Origin: Synergistaceae bacterium
GTDB taxonomy: Bacteria > Synergistota > Synergistia > Synergistales > Synergistaceae
DNA: 64,000 nt
Reading direction: 5' to 3'
Assembly (NCBI GenBank): GCA_021372895.1
Contig: JAJFTP010000095.1
Span: forward strand, 1 to 64,000
Of the stretch, positions 26,835-35,529 are shown piece after piece. The notes under the pieces are model-generated. The model saw only the letters and a list, made by a program, of their open reading frames with translations. It was not told where the DNA came from and made no database searches. The first letter of the stretch is position 1, and each line of letters opens with the position of its first letter. The translations under genes and the position numbers were made by a program.

Positions 26835-29800
26835 TGATAAAGTCCGCGGATCAAGCTGGTGTGATGCGATAACAGGCCTGCCGGAGCAGATGGACGCTAT
26901 AACAAGTACTGCTTCTCTGACCGTTGTCAGCGCGGGGGCGGGGACTGGCAAGACTCAGACTCTCTCTCAGCGTTTCGCGTGGCTTCTTGCCAATGATCCT
27001 GAGTGCAGGGTGGATCAGATACTTGTCCTAACGTTTACCGAGAAGGCGGCAAGGGAGATGCAGTCACGTATAAGGGAAACGATAATAGACTGGCACAGGT
27101 GTTATCCCGAGGAACTTTCCCACCTCAGCGTGAGTATCCGTTTCATTGAGGACGCCTATATTTCGACTATTCATTCCTTTGCGATGAAGATAATCCGTGA
27201 ATCGGGCCTTGTGCTTAATCTTGACCCGGAGGCGGTAATTGTACCGGCTCCGAAGGAGGAAGTCTGGTGGAACGATTTTTCATCAGCTCTTGGTTCTGTC
27301 TCAGAAGTTCAGCTTTTAAGCCTGCTTTCCGACGAATGGAAAGCCAGGGCGGAAGAGTTGTTTGCCGATGAGAATTTCAGTGATTTTGTGAACTCATATA
27401 GCCCGGCAAAACTTGCCGAGGCCGCAAAGGATGCTGCGGAAACACTGGGGAGCTGCGGTAGAAATCCTGAAGACCTGTGGGATCAGTCTATGGAGCTCCT
27501 ACTTCAGGACGTTGCAGAAAAACAGGGAATATTCAGAGGAATATGGGATTTGTGGCAGGAAAATGTCTTTCCCGCCGTGAGAGAATTTTTGTACAGTAAA
27601 CCGGACAAGAGCTTCGAGAAGCTCAGGGATATTGCCATAGAATTCAGCGGCAAAGAGCCTACCAATGAAAATATAGAGGAATTTGCGAGGCTTTTGCTCT
27701 TTGAGGGTCTTGCAAAACTGCCCGGCAATTCGAAACAAAAGGCTGCGATCGAGGATGCACTGCAGTCCAAGCTGAAGTCCTGGCGCGACGATACCGCGAA
27801 GGATGTACTTATGGCTACCATACCTTCAGAGAGGGAGAATGTCCTTCTCTCCCTGCTGAACCGCACATGCTCAATAGGCTGGCAGTGCTGGGAATCGCTG
27901 CGGCACAGGGATGGGATACTCTCGCATAATGACCTTATACGATATGCCGGAGATGTGCTTTTAAAAACTCCTGAGTACGGAACAAAATTCAGGCACATAC
28001 TAATAGACGAATTCCAGGATACGGACGGACTTCAGGACAACCTGATACGCGCTCTGTGGAGGGAAGGTGTAAATACACTCTTTGTCGTAGGCGATCTCAA
28101 GCAGTCCATATATCGATTCAGACATGCTGATTTAAGTATATTCCAGAGATATATCGACATGGCAAAGCAGTCTGAAGACAAATATTACAAATATATAACC
28201 CTTGACAAAAGCTTCAGGACAAGAAATGCGCTTATTGAAAGGTTCAACTCGATATTTGGTGAGATATGGAAGAGAGGTCTTGAAGAAGGCACTTCAATGA
28301 TATATGAGCCTCTTGCCGGACCAGTCTCCGTCCCCTGGTGGGAGCGCAGAAACGAAGAGGTCATCGAGCCTGTGATGGAGGTCCTTTTATCTATCGAGAC
28401 AAGGGAATTTGATCCGTCCCGTAAGAATAATAAATGGGCGTCAGTTGAGAAAAAAGCGGACATCAGAATCAGGCTGTTTAAGGAACTGGCTGCTAAAATT
28501 ACAGAAATGCACGAAAACGGCGTAAAGGTATGGGATAAGACGATCAAAGAGGAATATAAGTTCAGATCGGTGCGTTGGAAAGACATAGCCGTCCTTGTGC
28601 CGACCAGGACGCTTTACCCCGTTCTGGAGCGTGCATTTGAGTCTTCAGGGGTCCCGTACGTTCTTTGCACGAGCAAGGATTATTTTTCCCGTGGAGAAGT
28701 GGCGGACATTATCAATCTTATCTCGCTGCTGGCCGAGCCGGAAAACCCTTTGTACCTTGCGGGTTGGCTCGCGTCACCGTTCAGTGGCGTAGAACCTGAT
28801 GACGTGCAGAAATATATCCTTTCGGCAGACCGGATCAGAAGAACGATGGAACCAATTTCTCTTGCGGATGTGCTGAGAGCCGAAGCTCCTGCCGTGTGGG
28901 AAGGGATCATGCGGCTTAAGAAGTTCGCGGAACTTCGCGGTGTCGGAGATGCGATACTTGAAATACAAAAAACACCGGCCTATCTGAAGGCTTTTGATCC
29001 CGAACAGCGCAGGCGTGTCAACGCCAATCTGTCAAGTCTCGCCGATCTTGCCGCAGAGTATGAGATGTCGCAGGGAAGCACTCTTTTGGGCTGTGCCGAA
29101 TATTTACAGTTCGCAGTCAGCGAGGCCCGGCAGAAAGAGGAGCCCGATGTCACCGACGAGGATCAGGATGCAGTTAACATTCTTACCATACATTCCTCAA
29201 AGGGGCTCGAATACCCTATTGTAGCAGTCGCCGGAATTGAGGATGCAGTCCGTCTGTCCGCGGGAATTAATATTTCTGTGAGGTATGGAGTTGTTACTTC
29301 AAAACTGCCCGATTTTATGATGGAAGCGGAAGAAAAAGAAGTGAGGACGGTTTCGGGTACATGGTACGCGGAAAAAGAGAAAAAGTCCGCACTTGCAGAG
29401 AAGGAACGGCTATGGTATGTGGCGGTTACAAGGGCAAGGGATCGTCTGTTGCTTTGCGGGACAGCATACAGAGACGGCAGGACCTGTGATATTTTACCTC
29501 CTGATGAGACAAGCTTCCTTGGACAGGTCACTGCTGCCAACGGATCAGAGCGAAAAATGTGTGATATTGTGTATTTTGAGCGAGGAGAGGAAAGCACTTT
29601 TCCCTATAAAAAAGCAAAAGTTAGAGAGGAGGGGAATATACTCCTTAAGCTAAAAACAGTCTCGCCCGCAAAACTTGCGCGCATATCAGCCTCTGCCTAT
29701 GCGATGCTCTCATGGTGCCCTACAGCATATAGGATTGCCTACAGGCAGGGAAGAGATATGCAATGGACGCTCAAGGGAGGCGAGGGCAGCAGTGGTGCAG

Positions 29801-30453
29801 AATTTGGCAGTCTTGCCCACTGGATACTCTCGCGCTGGGATTTTAAGGAAGAAACTATCCCTCTTTGGCTTCCGCAATCAGACAGTCCATATTTTGAATC
29901 GGCACTAAGAAAGGTCCCTTTTGATCTGAGACATGAATTTAAGTCGAACAAAACAAGAAGAGAACTCGGAGCGATACTTGGCGAATATGCTTTAAGCACA
30001 GAGGGGACAAGTCTTGCAGGGCTCATGGTTGGTCCGGGATCAAAACTGATAATGAGGGAGACTCCCTTCCGTGTTCAGGATGGCGATCTGCTACTTGTAG
30101 GCGCTACAGACATATTTTGGGAAGATATAAATGGTATCCACGTGAGAGACTGGAAGACGACATCGGAAGAGATTGCCCCAAGCGAATATTATGTGCGGCA
30201 GCTTCTATTTTATTGTTATGCGATATGGAAATTCAGACAGAAAGGTAAAATTGAAACTGCTTCAATTGAGGCTGCAATAAACTACCTACGTCCGTCCGGT
30301 TCAAAAAAGGAGCCGATTTTTCTAACTACAGACAGGTTTAACGAGGAGGGTTCCAGAATACATAAAGCTGCAGAGGCCGCGCTGTCCGGGAAGTTTATAA
30401 AAAATAACGAACACTGCGGTACTTGCCCATGGAGGGCGTATTGCGGAAAATAG
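26827..30453 (+). CDS. addA: AddA UvrD-type helicase-nuclease subunit
   Basis: A 1208-residue SF1A helicase with a C-terminal nuclease, partner of AddB. Walker A AGAGTGKT is at 36-43; LVLTFTEKAAREM, DEFQDT (Walker B), LDKSFR, TIHSSKGLEYP and YVAVTRARDRLLLCG are helicase motifs in order. The nuclease shows ATDIF...RDWKT near residue 1110. Unlike the textbook AddA, the nuclease also carries an AddB-like cysteine set: Cys in SWCPTAYR (codon 29716) and CGTCPWRAYC (C-x2-C-x5-C) at the C-terminus. The start ATG 26827 is eight bases after GGAGG and overlaps the end of addB; a longer frame begins inside addB without a site. Confidence 0.9.
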   Translation: MTDDKVRGSSWCDAITGLPEQMDAITSTASLTVVSAGAGTGKTQTLSQRFAWLLANDPECRVDQILVLTFTEKAAREMQSRIRETIIDWHRCYPEELSHLSVSIRFIEDAYISTIHSFAMKIIRESGLVLNLDPEAVIVPAPKEEVWWNDFSSALGSVSEVQLLSLLSDEWKARAEELFADENFSDFVNSYSPAKLAEAAKDAAETLGSCGRNPEDLWDQSMELLLQDVAEKQGIFRGIWDLWQENVFPAVREFLYSKPDKSFEKLRDIAIEFSGKEPTNENIEEFARLLLFEGLAKLPGNSKQKAAIEDALQSKLKSWRDDTAKDVLMATIPSERENVLLSLLNRTCSIGWQCWESLRHRDGILSHNDLIRYAGDVLLKTPEYGTKFRHILIDEFQDTDGLQDNLIRALWREGVNTLFVVGDLKQSIYRFRHADLSIFQRYIDMAKQSEDKYYKYITLDKSFRTRNALIERFNSIFGEIWKRGLEEGTSMIYEPLAGPVSVPWWERRNEEVIEPVMEVLLSIETREFDPSRKNNKWASVEKKADIRIRLFKELAAKITEMHENGVKVWDKTIKEEYKFRSVRWKDIAVLVPTRTLYPVLERAFESSGVPYVLCTSKDYFSRGEVADIINLISLLAEPENPLYLAGWLASPFSGVEPDDVQKYILSADRIRRTMEPISLADVLRAEAPAVWEGIMRLKKFAELRGVGDAILEIQKTPAYLKAFDPEQRRRVNANLSSLADLAAEYEMSQGSTLLGCAEYLQFAVSEARQKEEPDVTDEDQDAVNILTIHSSKGLEYPIVAVAGIEDAVRLSAGINISVRYGVVTSKLPDFMMEAEEKEVRTVSGTWYAEKEKKSALAEKERLWYVAVTRARDRLLLCGTAYRDGRTCDILPPDETSFLGQVTAANGSERKMCDIVYFERGEESTFPYKKAKVREEGNILLKLKTVSPAKLARISASAYAMLSWCPTAYRIAYRQGRDMQWTLKGGEGSSGAEFGSLAHWILSRWDFKEETIPLWLPQSDSPYFESALRKVPFDLRHEFKSNKTRRELGAILGEYALSTEGTSLAGLMVGPGSKLIMRETPFRVQDGDLLLVGATDIFWEDINGIHVRDWKTTSEEIAPSEYYVRQLLFYCYAIWKFRQKGKIETASIEAAINYLRPSGSKKEPIFLTTDRFNEEGSRIHKAAEAALSGKFIKNNEHCGTCPWRAYCGK

Positions 30454-30468
30454 TATATTTTGACATAG

Positions 30469-30483
30469 CATAATTAAATTATG
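30469..30483. repeat. AT-rich 7-1-7 inverted repeat
   Basis: CATAATT-A-AATTATG is a perfect inverted repeat just after addA and about 70 bases before the V-ATPase promoter. It is too AT-rich for a strong terminator; a protein-binding site is possible. TTGACA at 30460-30465 overlaps its left flank but has no matching -10 box. Confidence 0.25.
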
Positions 30484-30552
30484 AAAGTATCAAAAATGGA
30501 TTTCATTAAGTTCAGTGCTTATGTGTGCCCAATTTATGCGAATGTGTGAAAA

Positions 30553-30581
30553 TTGACGCAATTTAAAGAAAAGAGTAAAAT
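30553..30581 (+). promoter_or_regulatory. promoter of the V-type ATPase operon
   Basis: TTGACG (30553-30558) and TAAAAT (30576-30581) are separated by exactly 17 bases. This is the best sigma70-type match in the 187-base gap before the operon, and it lies 59 bases before the first start codon. Confidence 0.65.
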
Positions 30582-30640
30582 CATTTGGTGTTTGTATCAA
30601 CGGAAAAATTTTTACGGAGTTACGGGGGGAGGTGTGCTTA

Positions 30641-30976
30641 TTGGCAGAGAATCTGGCTCAGGAAATACGGGAACAGGAAGCCATGGCGAAGAGTATGATC
30701 GCTGATGCCAAGGCAGAGGCCGCGAAGATGATATCAGCTGCACAGGCTGAGGCAGAACAGGCTGTAAAGACTACAAAACAGCAGTGCCACAGGCAGTGGC
30801 GTGAGTCAATAGCCAATGCTGAGAAAGAAGCCGAAGTTAAAGCTAAAGATATACTGCTTAAAGGTGAAGACGAAGCTAAAAAATTTTATGAGAGCAGAAA
30901 AGAATCTGTGAAGGAAGTTGCAGATTGGCTGTTAAAAGAGGTGATGAAGACTTATGGCTCTTGCCGAGATGTGTAA
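30641..30976 (+). CDS. V-type ATPase peripheral-stalk subunit (G/H, NtpF-like)
   Basis: A 111-residue, almost wholly helical Ala/Glu/Lys-rich protein predicted to form a long coiled coil, as the NtpF/AhaH stalk subunit does. It would pair with subunit E to hold the A3B3 head to subunit I. I start it at TTG 30641, eight bases after GGGGGAGG; GTG 30632 overlaps that site and is less likely. Its end overlaps subunit I by 23 bases. Identification rests on composition, size and position as first gene of the operon rather than on a motif. Confidence 0.75.
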   Translation: MAENLAQEIREQEAMAKSMIADAKAEAAKMISAAQAEAEQAVKTTKQQCHRQWRESIANAEKEAEVKAKDILLKGEDEAKKFYESRKESVKEVADWLLKEVMKTYGSCRDV

Positions 30977-32969
30977 GGGAAGGATTGCTGTCCATAAATC
31001 TGTTGCAGATGAGCTTGTCGGAAAACTGCAGGCGCTTGGTTGCTGTGAATTTATAGAGCAGCCGGGAACTCCTCTGGACAGCGGAGCTTTAAATTCGTTG
31101 CGCTCGAAGCAGCGTCACATTGAAGAACTGCTTACAGATACAAGATTTTTGCTTCGTCTTTTGGAACCATTTGAAAAAAATAAGGAAAACTCTCTGTCCA
31201 GAATGTTGGGAGATATCCCTGTTATCACTTTTTCTGAGCTTGCAGCTAAAGTAGATGAAGAAAAATTCAAAGCTTTTGTGGTCAAACTGAGGGAAAAAGA
31301 GCGAAAAATGACCGAGCGGCGCGCTGATATCTCGCGCATCAAGGCTTTGCTTGCCCAGATAACCCTTCTCGAATCCATAAAATATCCGCTGGAATTTTTC
31401 ACTACAGGGACTGATGTCATCGGTGGGGCAGTATACAGTGTGCCGAATAATACAGCTTCCGAAGTCCCGTTGCATCTAGCCGAGGAGCTTGGCGATTTTA
31501 TCGAGTATCAGGAGCTCCCAGGAGGAGAGCGGGATATGAGCGTGATATTCGCAATACTGTTCCGCAAAGAGGACCAGGATAAGGTCCAGAATATATTCTC
31601 TGGTCTTTCTGCAAGCAGGGTTGATATACCAAAGGATTTTGAGCTTACGGCAGAGGAAGAGAAGATAAGGCTGACTGTTTCGCTGGAAATGGCGGAGAAA
31701 GAAGAAACTGCTCTTTGCACTGAGATCGCTTCATATGCCGATGAAGGGCTTGATATGGCCCGATACTATGGTGATTATTGGACCATAATTCACGATCGGC
31801 TTAGTTCTATGATCTCAGGAATGCCTACGGAAGAGGTTTTTATCTGGTCGTTCTGGATGCCGAAAGAATACTTAAAATTAGTCGAATATACGATCCGGCA
31901 ATATGAATCACTGATAGAGTTTACATTGACAGAGGCGGATGAAGGCGAAAGCATACCAACTTTACTGAAAAACCCAGCGTGGTCATCGTCTATAGAGCCG
32001 CTTACGCTTATGTATGGAACTCCAACATACGGCGGAGTTGACCCCACATCTCTCATGGCACCGTTTTTCTTCCTGTTTTTGGGCATGTGCTTCGGTGATG
32101 CCGGCTATGGTCTGTTGCTCAGCGGCATATTTGGATATTTCCTTGTTAAGCATCGGCTCTCTCCTACGCTCCGCAAGTTTTTTATAATGCTCGCGATAGG
32201 AATGGGCTGCTCTGTAATAATAGGGGCTCTTACCGGTTCCTGGTTTGGAGACAGCATTACGGCATATCCGTTTTTAAGCTCTCTGGTCCCACTTAAGGAT
32301 GCGGTGCAGCTGCTTGATCCAATGAATGATCCTATGACTATGCTTATGATTTCATTGGGGCTGGGATTCACACAGGTAATATTCGGGCTGCTTATTGCAT
32401 TTAAAAGTAATTGGAGTCAGGGGGAACGCTTTGCAGCACTTGCTGATCAGGGAGGGTGGATCGTGTTTCTCTTTGGTCTGCTTCTTACCGGGCTCGGCAT
32501 GTCTGGAGTAATAAACGGTGTCCTTGCCGGAATATCCAAGTATATAGCGATACTGGGAGCACTGATCCTGGTAATGACTCAGGGGAGGGGAAAGACAGGT
32601 ATTGTCGGGAAATTATTCTCTGGAGTCTTGAGCCTTTACAACGTTACCGGATATCTCGGAGATGTGCTAAGCTACAGCAGGCTTTTGGCCCTCGGGCTAA
32701 GCTCTGCTGCCATTGGGATGGTCATCAATCTGCTCGCAAAACTTGTTGTCGGCACTCCTTATATTGGTATACTTCTTGCAGTGCTGATTTTTGTTGCAGG
32801 GCATACATTCAGCATAGCTGTTAACCTGCTTGGGGCGTTTATCCACTCATTGAGGCTTCAGTATGTGGAGTTCTTTGGGAAATTCTATGACGCTAATGGC
32901 AAAGATTTTACCCCGCTGTGCAATGCCACACAGTTCGCACGGCTTACCGAAGATCCGGCAGTACATTAG
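30954..32969 (+). CDS. ntpI: V-type ATPase subunit I (stator, a-subunit)
   Basis: A 671-residue membrane stator. The N-terminal 340 residues are soluble and largely coiled coil, attaching to the peripheral stalks. The C-terminal half has about seven to eight membrane helices, starting around FFFLFLGMCFGDAGYGLLL, and includes DVLSYSRLLALGLSSAAIG, whose Arg is the residue that faces the rotor carboxylate in this family. The start is ATG 30954, overlapping the stalk-subunit gene. It forms the ion path with subunit K, encoded 69 bases downstream. Confidence 0.93.
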   Translation: MALAEMCKGRIAVHKSVADELVGKLQALGCCEFIEQPGTPLDSGALNSLRSKQRHIEELLTDTRFLLRLLEPFEKNKENSLSRMLGDIPVITFSELAAKVDEEKFKAFVVKLREKERKMTERRADISRIKALLAQITLLESIKYPLEFFTTGTDVIGGAVYSVPNNTASEVPLHLAEELGDFIEYQELPGGERDMSVIFAILFRKEDQDKVQNIFSGLSASRVDIPKDFELTAEEEKIRLTVSLEMAEKEETALCTEIASYADEGLDMARYYGDYWTIIHDRLSSMISGMPTEEVFIWSFWMPKEYLKLVEYTIRQYESLIEFTLTEADEGESIPTLLKNPAWSSSIEPLTLMYGTPTYGGVDPTSLMAPFFFLFLGMCFGDAGYGLLLSGIFGYFLVKHRLSPTLRKFFIMLAIGMGCSVIIGALTGSWFGDSITAYPFLSSLVPLKDAVQLLDPMNDPMTMLMISLGLGFTQVIFGLLIAFKSNWSQGERFAALADQGGWIVFLFGLLLTGLGMSGVINGVLAGISKYIAILGALILVMTQGRGKTGIVGKLFSGVLSLYNVTGYLGDVLSYSRLLALGLSSAAIGMVINLLAKLVVGTPYIGILLAVLIFVAGHTFSIAVNLLGAFIHSLRLQYVEFFGKFYDANGKDFTPLCNATQFARLTEDPAVH

Positions 32970-33038
32970 TATCTGTAAGGAATTTTCAGTAAATATAGAT
33001 TTCAAGATATACATTAACTGAGGAGGTTTTAGTTTACT

Positions 33039-33539
33039 ATGGAAACAATGCTCGCAACAATTTCCGAACAACTTGGTCCCATGCTTGTCATACTTGGCGC
33101 AGCACTGGCAGTTGGATTTGCAGGTTCAGGTTCTGCATGGGGTATTGGAATTGCCAATGAAGCGGCGGCAGGAATCATGACTGAGGATCCAAAGAAATTC
33201 GGATACGCGCTGGTTCTTCTTGCACTGCCGGGAACACAGGGCATATACGGCCTTCTTGTCGCCGTACTTGCACTGCAGAAGGCAGGTCTTCTCGGAGCAG
33301 GCGGTGCTGCTCTTTCGGTATGGCAGGGTCTTGGTATATGTTTTGCATGTCTTCCCATTGCGATATCAGGTTTCTATTCAGCAATATGGCAGGGGAAGTC
33401 ATCGGCGGCATCCATACTTATGATTGCCAAACGTCCGGAACAGATCGGTAAGGCCGTCATCCTTCCGGCCATGTGTGAGACATACGCAGTTTTTGGGCTT
33501 CTGGTAAGTATTCTGATGCTCAACGGAATCAAACTTTAA
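33039..33539 (+). CDS. ntpK: V-type ATPase subunit K (rotor ring, Na+-type)
   Basis: A 166-residue proteolipid with four membrane helices, the double-hairpin form found in Enterococcus hirae NtpK. The ion site is readable: LPGTQ at 63-67, Gln118 in IWQGK and Glu147 in MCETYA. These match all five side-chain ligand positions of NtpK (Leu61, Thr64, Gln65, Gln110, Glu139), so the ring is probably Na+-specific. One carboxylate per four helices implies a low ion-to-ATP ratio, suited to ATP-driven pumping. The start ATG 33039 follows GAGGAGG by 12 bases, a little long. Confidence 0.93.
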   Translation: METMLATISEQLGPMLVILGAALAVGFAGSGSAWGIGIANEAAAGIMTEDPKKFGYALVLLALPGTQGIYGLLVAVLALQKAGLLGAGGAALSVWQGLGICFACLPIAISGFYSAIWQGKSSAASILMIAKRPEQIGKAVILPAMCETYAVFGLLVSILMLNGIKL

Positions 33540-33560
33540 TATAGAAACGGGGAGAAGACA

Positions 33561-34151
33561 ATGTCTTTGGCCCAAATTACAGAAAAAATCAAAAGCGACG
33601 CACGGCACGATGCCGATGAGATTCTTTCGAAGGCTAAAGCTCAGTGTGAGCTTATAGCGCAGAGAGCGGCAGAGGAAATAGATACCATCAAATCCGGTTT
33701 TGCTCATCGCTTTGAAGTTGAGCGTCCTGAGATATTCCACCGCCGCGAGATAGTAGCAAACCTGGATGTCCGGAAGATGATGCTGCAGTCAAGGCGGGAC
33801 CTTATTCAGGATGTATACGGAATGACCCTCGAAATGATGAAAAACATGGACAAGGCCGATTATGTCGGCCTCTGTGAAGCTCTTATTGACTGTGCAGTCT
33901 CAACAGGAGAAGAAGAAATACAGGTCGGCCCTGATGAGAAATATCTGGATCAGGAATGGCTTGATGCTTACAATGCAAAGCACGGCGCAAAGCTTGTCTT
34001 TCATGAGCTCAATGCAGACATCGCAGGGGGGGGCATTCTTGCAAGGGGAAGGATCCGTACAAACTGCTCATGGGATATGCTTATTCAGGTAACTCAGGAA
34101 AAACAGGAATCTGACGTTGTAAAGCGTTTGTTCCCATCCGCAGCGGAATGA
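33561..34151 (+). CDS. ntpE: V-type ATPase subunit E (peripheral stalk)
   Basis: A 196-residue stalk subunit. The first 100 residues are a charged helix (SLAQITEKIKSDARHDADEI), followed by the globular head that binds subunit B, ending with GGGILARGRIRTNCSWDMLI, the conserved strand of this family. The start ATG 33561 follows GGGGAGAAG. It pairs with the small coiled-coil protein encoded first in the operon. Confidence 0.88.
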   Translation: MSLAQITEKIKSDARHDADEILSKAKAQCELIAQRAAEEIDTIKSGFAHRFEVERPEIFHRREIVANLDVRKMMLQSRRDLIQDVYGMTLEMMKNMDKADYVGLCEALIDCAVSTGEEEIQVGPDEKYLDQEWLDAYNAKHGAKLVFHELNADIAGGGILARGRIRTNCSWDMLIQVTQEKQESDVVKRLFPSAAE

Positions 34152-34164
34152 GAGGGGTGGTCTG

Positions 34165-35181
34165 ATGTCCCGTCAGGAGGCATATGGTTACGCTGTTGCA
34201 CGGATCCGTGCGATGGAGCATCGCCTTCTTGATGCCGGTGCTCTGCAGAGAATGATTGATGCTGAAGATCCCGCATCAGTACTCAAGATACTTGGGGAGA
34301 CATCTTATGCTTCAGCGCTGACGTCCCAGACAGGACCGTTGAACTTTGACAAAATCCTTGAGTCTGATCTTCAAGTGACTTACGATGAAGTTCGGTCCTT
34401 TGTGCCCGATAAGGTTCTTGTTGATATTATGTGTCTGCATTATGACTTCCACAATGTGAAAGTTTTGCTGAAGAGCATCTTCAACGTGCGGAGCGGCGGC
34501 AAGAAAAGGTGGGATCTCCTTACATCACTTGGCTCCTATTCCTTAGATAACATGATCGAAAACATAGAGTCTGAGGACTACCGGCTACTTCCTTTTGGTC
34601 TGGATTCCCTTATTCCTAGGTGCATATCAGTTTGGGACCAGACGAAGGATGTCCTTGAAGTTGAACGCATGATTGACGACAGGCTTTATGAGGTCATGCT
34701 CCAAGAGGCATCAGAGCTTGATATGCCGGGGATGAAAAGTTGGGTTTGTACAAGAATAGACGGAGAGAACATCCGCACTCTTGTAAGACTTAAACGGTTC
34801 AACTTTGACTGTGCCGGAGCGCGTCCCTTCCTTCACGCAGGGGGAGAGCTCGATCTTGACCTGCTGTCATCACTTATAGCAGAGCCATTTGAGGGCTGGG
34901 GAAGAACACTTGAATTCTCAGAATTCGGGAAGGTCCTCGGTTCTATAGATGCAACGGGAGGATTCTCAGAGCTGATATTATCTCTGGAAAAAGCTCTGGA
35001 TGATTTTTATCTTGAAAAGATTGCTATAAGCAGATACAGCTCGTCTGCACCGGAAAACATACCGGTGTATCTGTGGGCGAAAGAAATGGAAGTAAAGAAC
35101 ATCCGTGTAATCTTAGTCTCTAAGGCAAATAAAGGCGACAGGGACATACTGAGGGGGCTTCTGCGTCATGGCTATGTATGA
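34165..35181 (+). CDS. ntpC: V-type ATPase subunit C (central-stalk socket, d-like)
   Basis: A 338-residue funnel-shaped, all-helical subunit that links the central stalk (D-F) to the rotor ring. Family features include YGYAVARIRAMEHRLLD at the start, LHYDFHNVKVLLKS and the C-terminal YLWAKEMEVKNIRVIL. The start ATG 34165 follows GAGGGGTGG. Its end overlaps the F-subunit gene by 14 bases. Confidence 0.9.
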   Translation: MSRQEAYGYAVARIRAMEHRLLDAGALQRMIDAEDPASVLKILGETSYASALTSQTGPLNFDKILESDLQVTYDEVRSFVPDKVLVDIMCLHYDFHNVKVLLKSIFNVRSGGKKRWDLLTSLGSYSLDNMIENIESEDYRLLPFGLDSLIPRCISVWDQTKDVLEVERMIDDRLYEVMLQEASELDMPGMKSWVCTRIDGENIRTLVRLKRFNFDCAGARPFLHAGGELDLDLLSSLIAEPFEGWGRTLEFSEFGKVLGSIDATGGFSELILSLEKALDDFYLEKIAISRYSSSAPENIPVYLWAKEMEVKNIRVILVSKANKGDRDILRGLLRHGYV

Positions 35182-35509
35182 TCATGACTCTCCTATGGCT
35201 GCGGTAGGAAGCTATGACAGCATACTGCCGTTTAAGGCTATAGGTCTTGACGTTGTTGTTATCACAGAAGAGAACCATGATTCACTCGCGCAAATAATGA
35301 ATAAATTTGCACGCTCAGGATATGCAGCGCTTTTTTTAGAAGAATCGCTGTTCGCCGAATATCAGAAAGACGTTGATGAAATAGGCGAATCCACTGATAT
35401 GAGTATAATCCCCGTACCAAACCAGAGCGGTTCCATGGGTGTCGGTCTCAGCTCAATAAGACACAACGTTGAGCGTGCCGTAGGTATGGATATCTTTGGT
35501 GTCAAATGA
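35168..35509 (+). CDS. ntpG: V-type ATPase subunit F (central stalk)
   Basis: A 113-residue central-stalk subunit (NtpG of E. hirae, F of other V/A-ATPases). It has the small Rossmann-like fold pattern VGSYDSILPFKAIGLDV followed by SGYAALFLEESL and a C-terminal helix segment SIRHNVERAVG. It binds subunit D and may modulate ATPase activity. ATG 35168 lies inside the 3' end of the C-subunit gene; a second ATG two codons later is possible. Confidence 0.9.
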   Translation: MAMYDHDSPMAAVGSYDSILPFKAIGLDVVVITEENHDSLAQIMNKFARSGYAALFLEESLFAEYQKDVDEIGESTDMSIIPVPNQSGSMGVGLSSIRHNVERAVGMDIFGVK

Positions 35510-35529
35510 TGAAAATGGAGGCGATGTGA

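Noticed and set aside
30460-30465. TTGACA after addA as the V-ATPase promoter
   Set aside because: No -10 box at 16-18 bases; TTGACG/TAAAAT further down with 17-base spacing is a better match.
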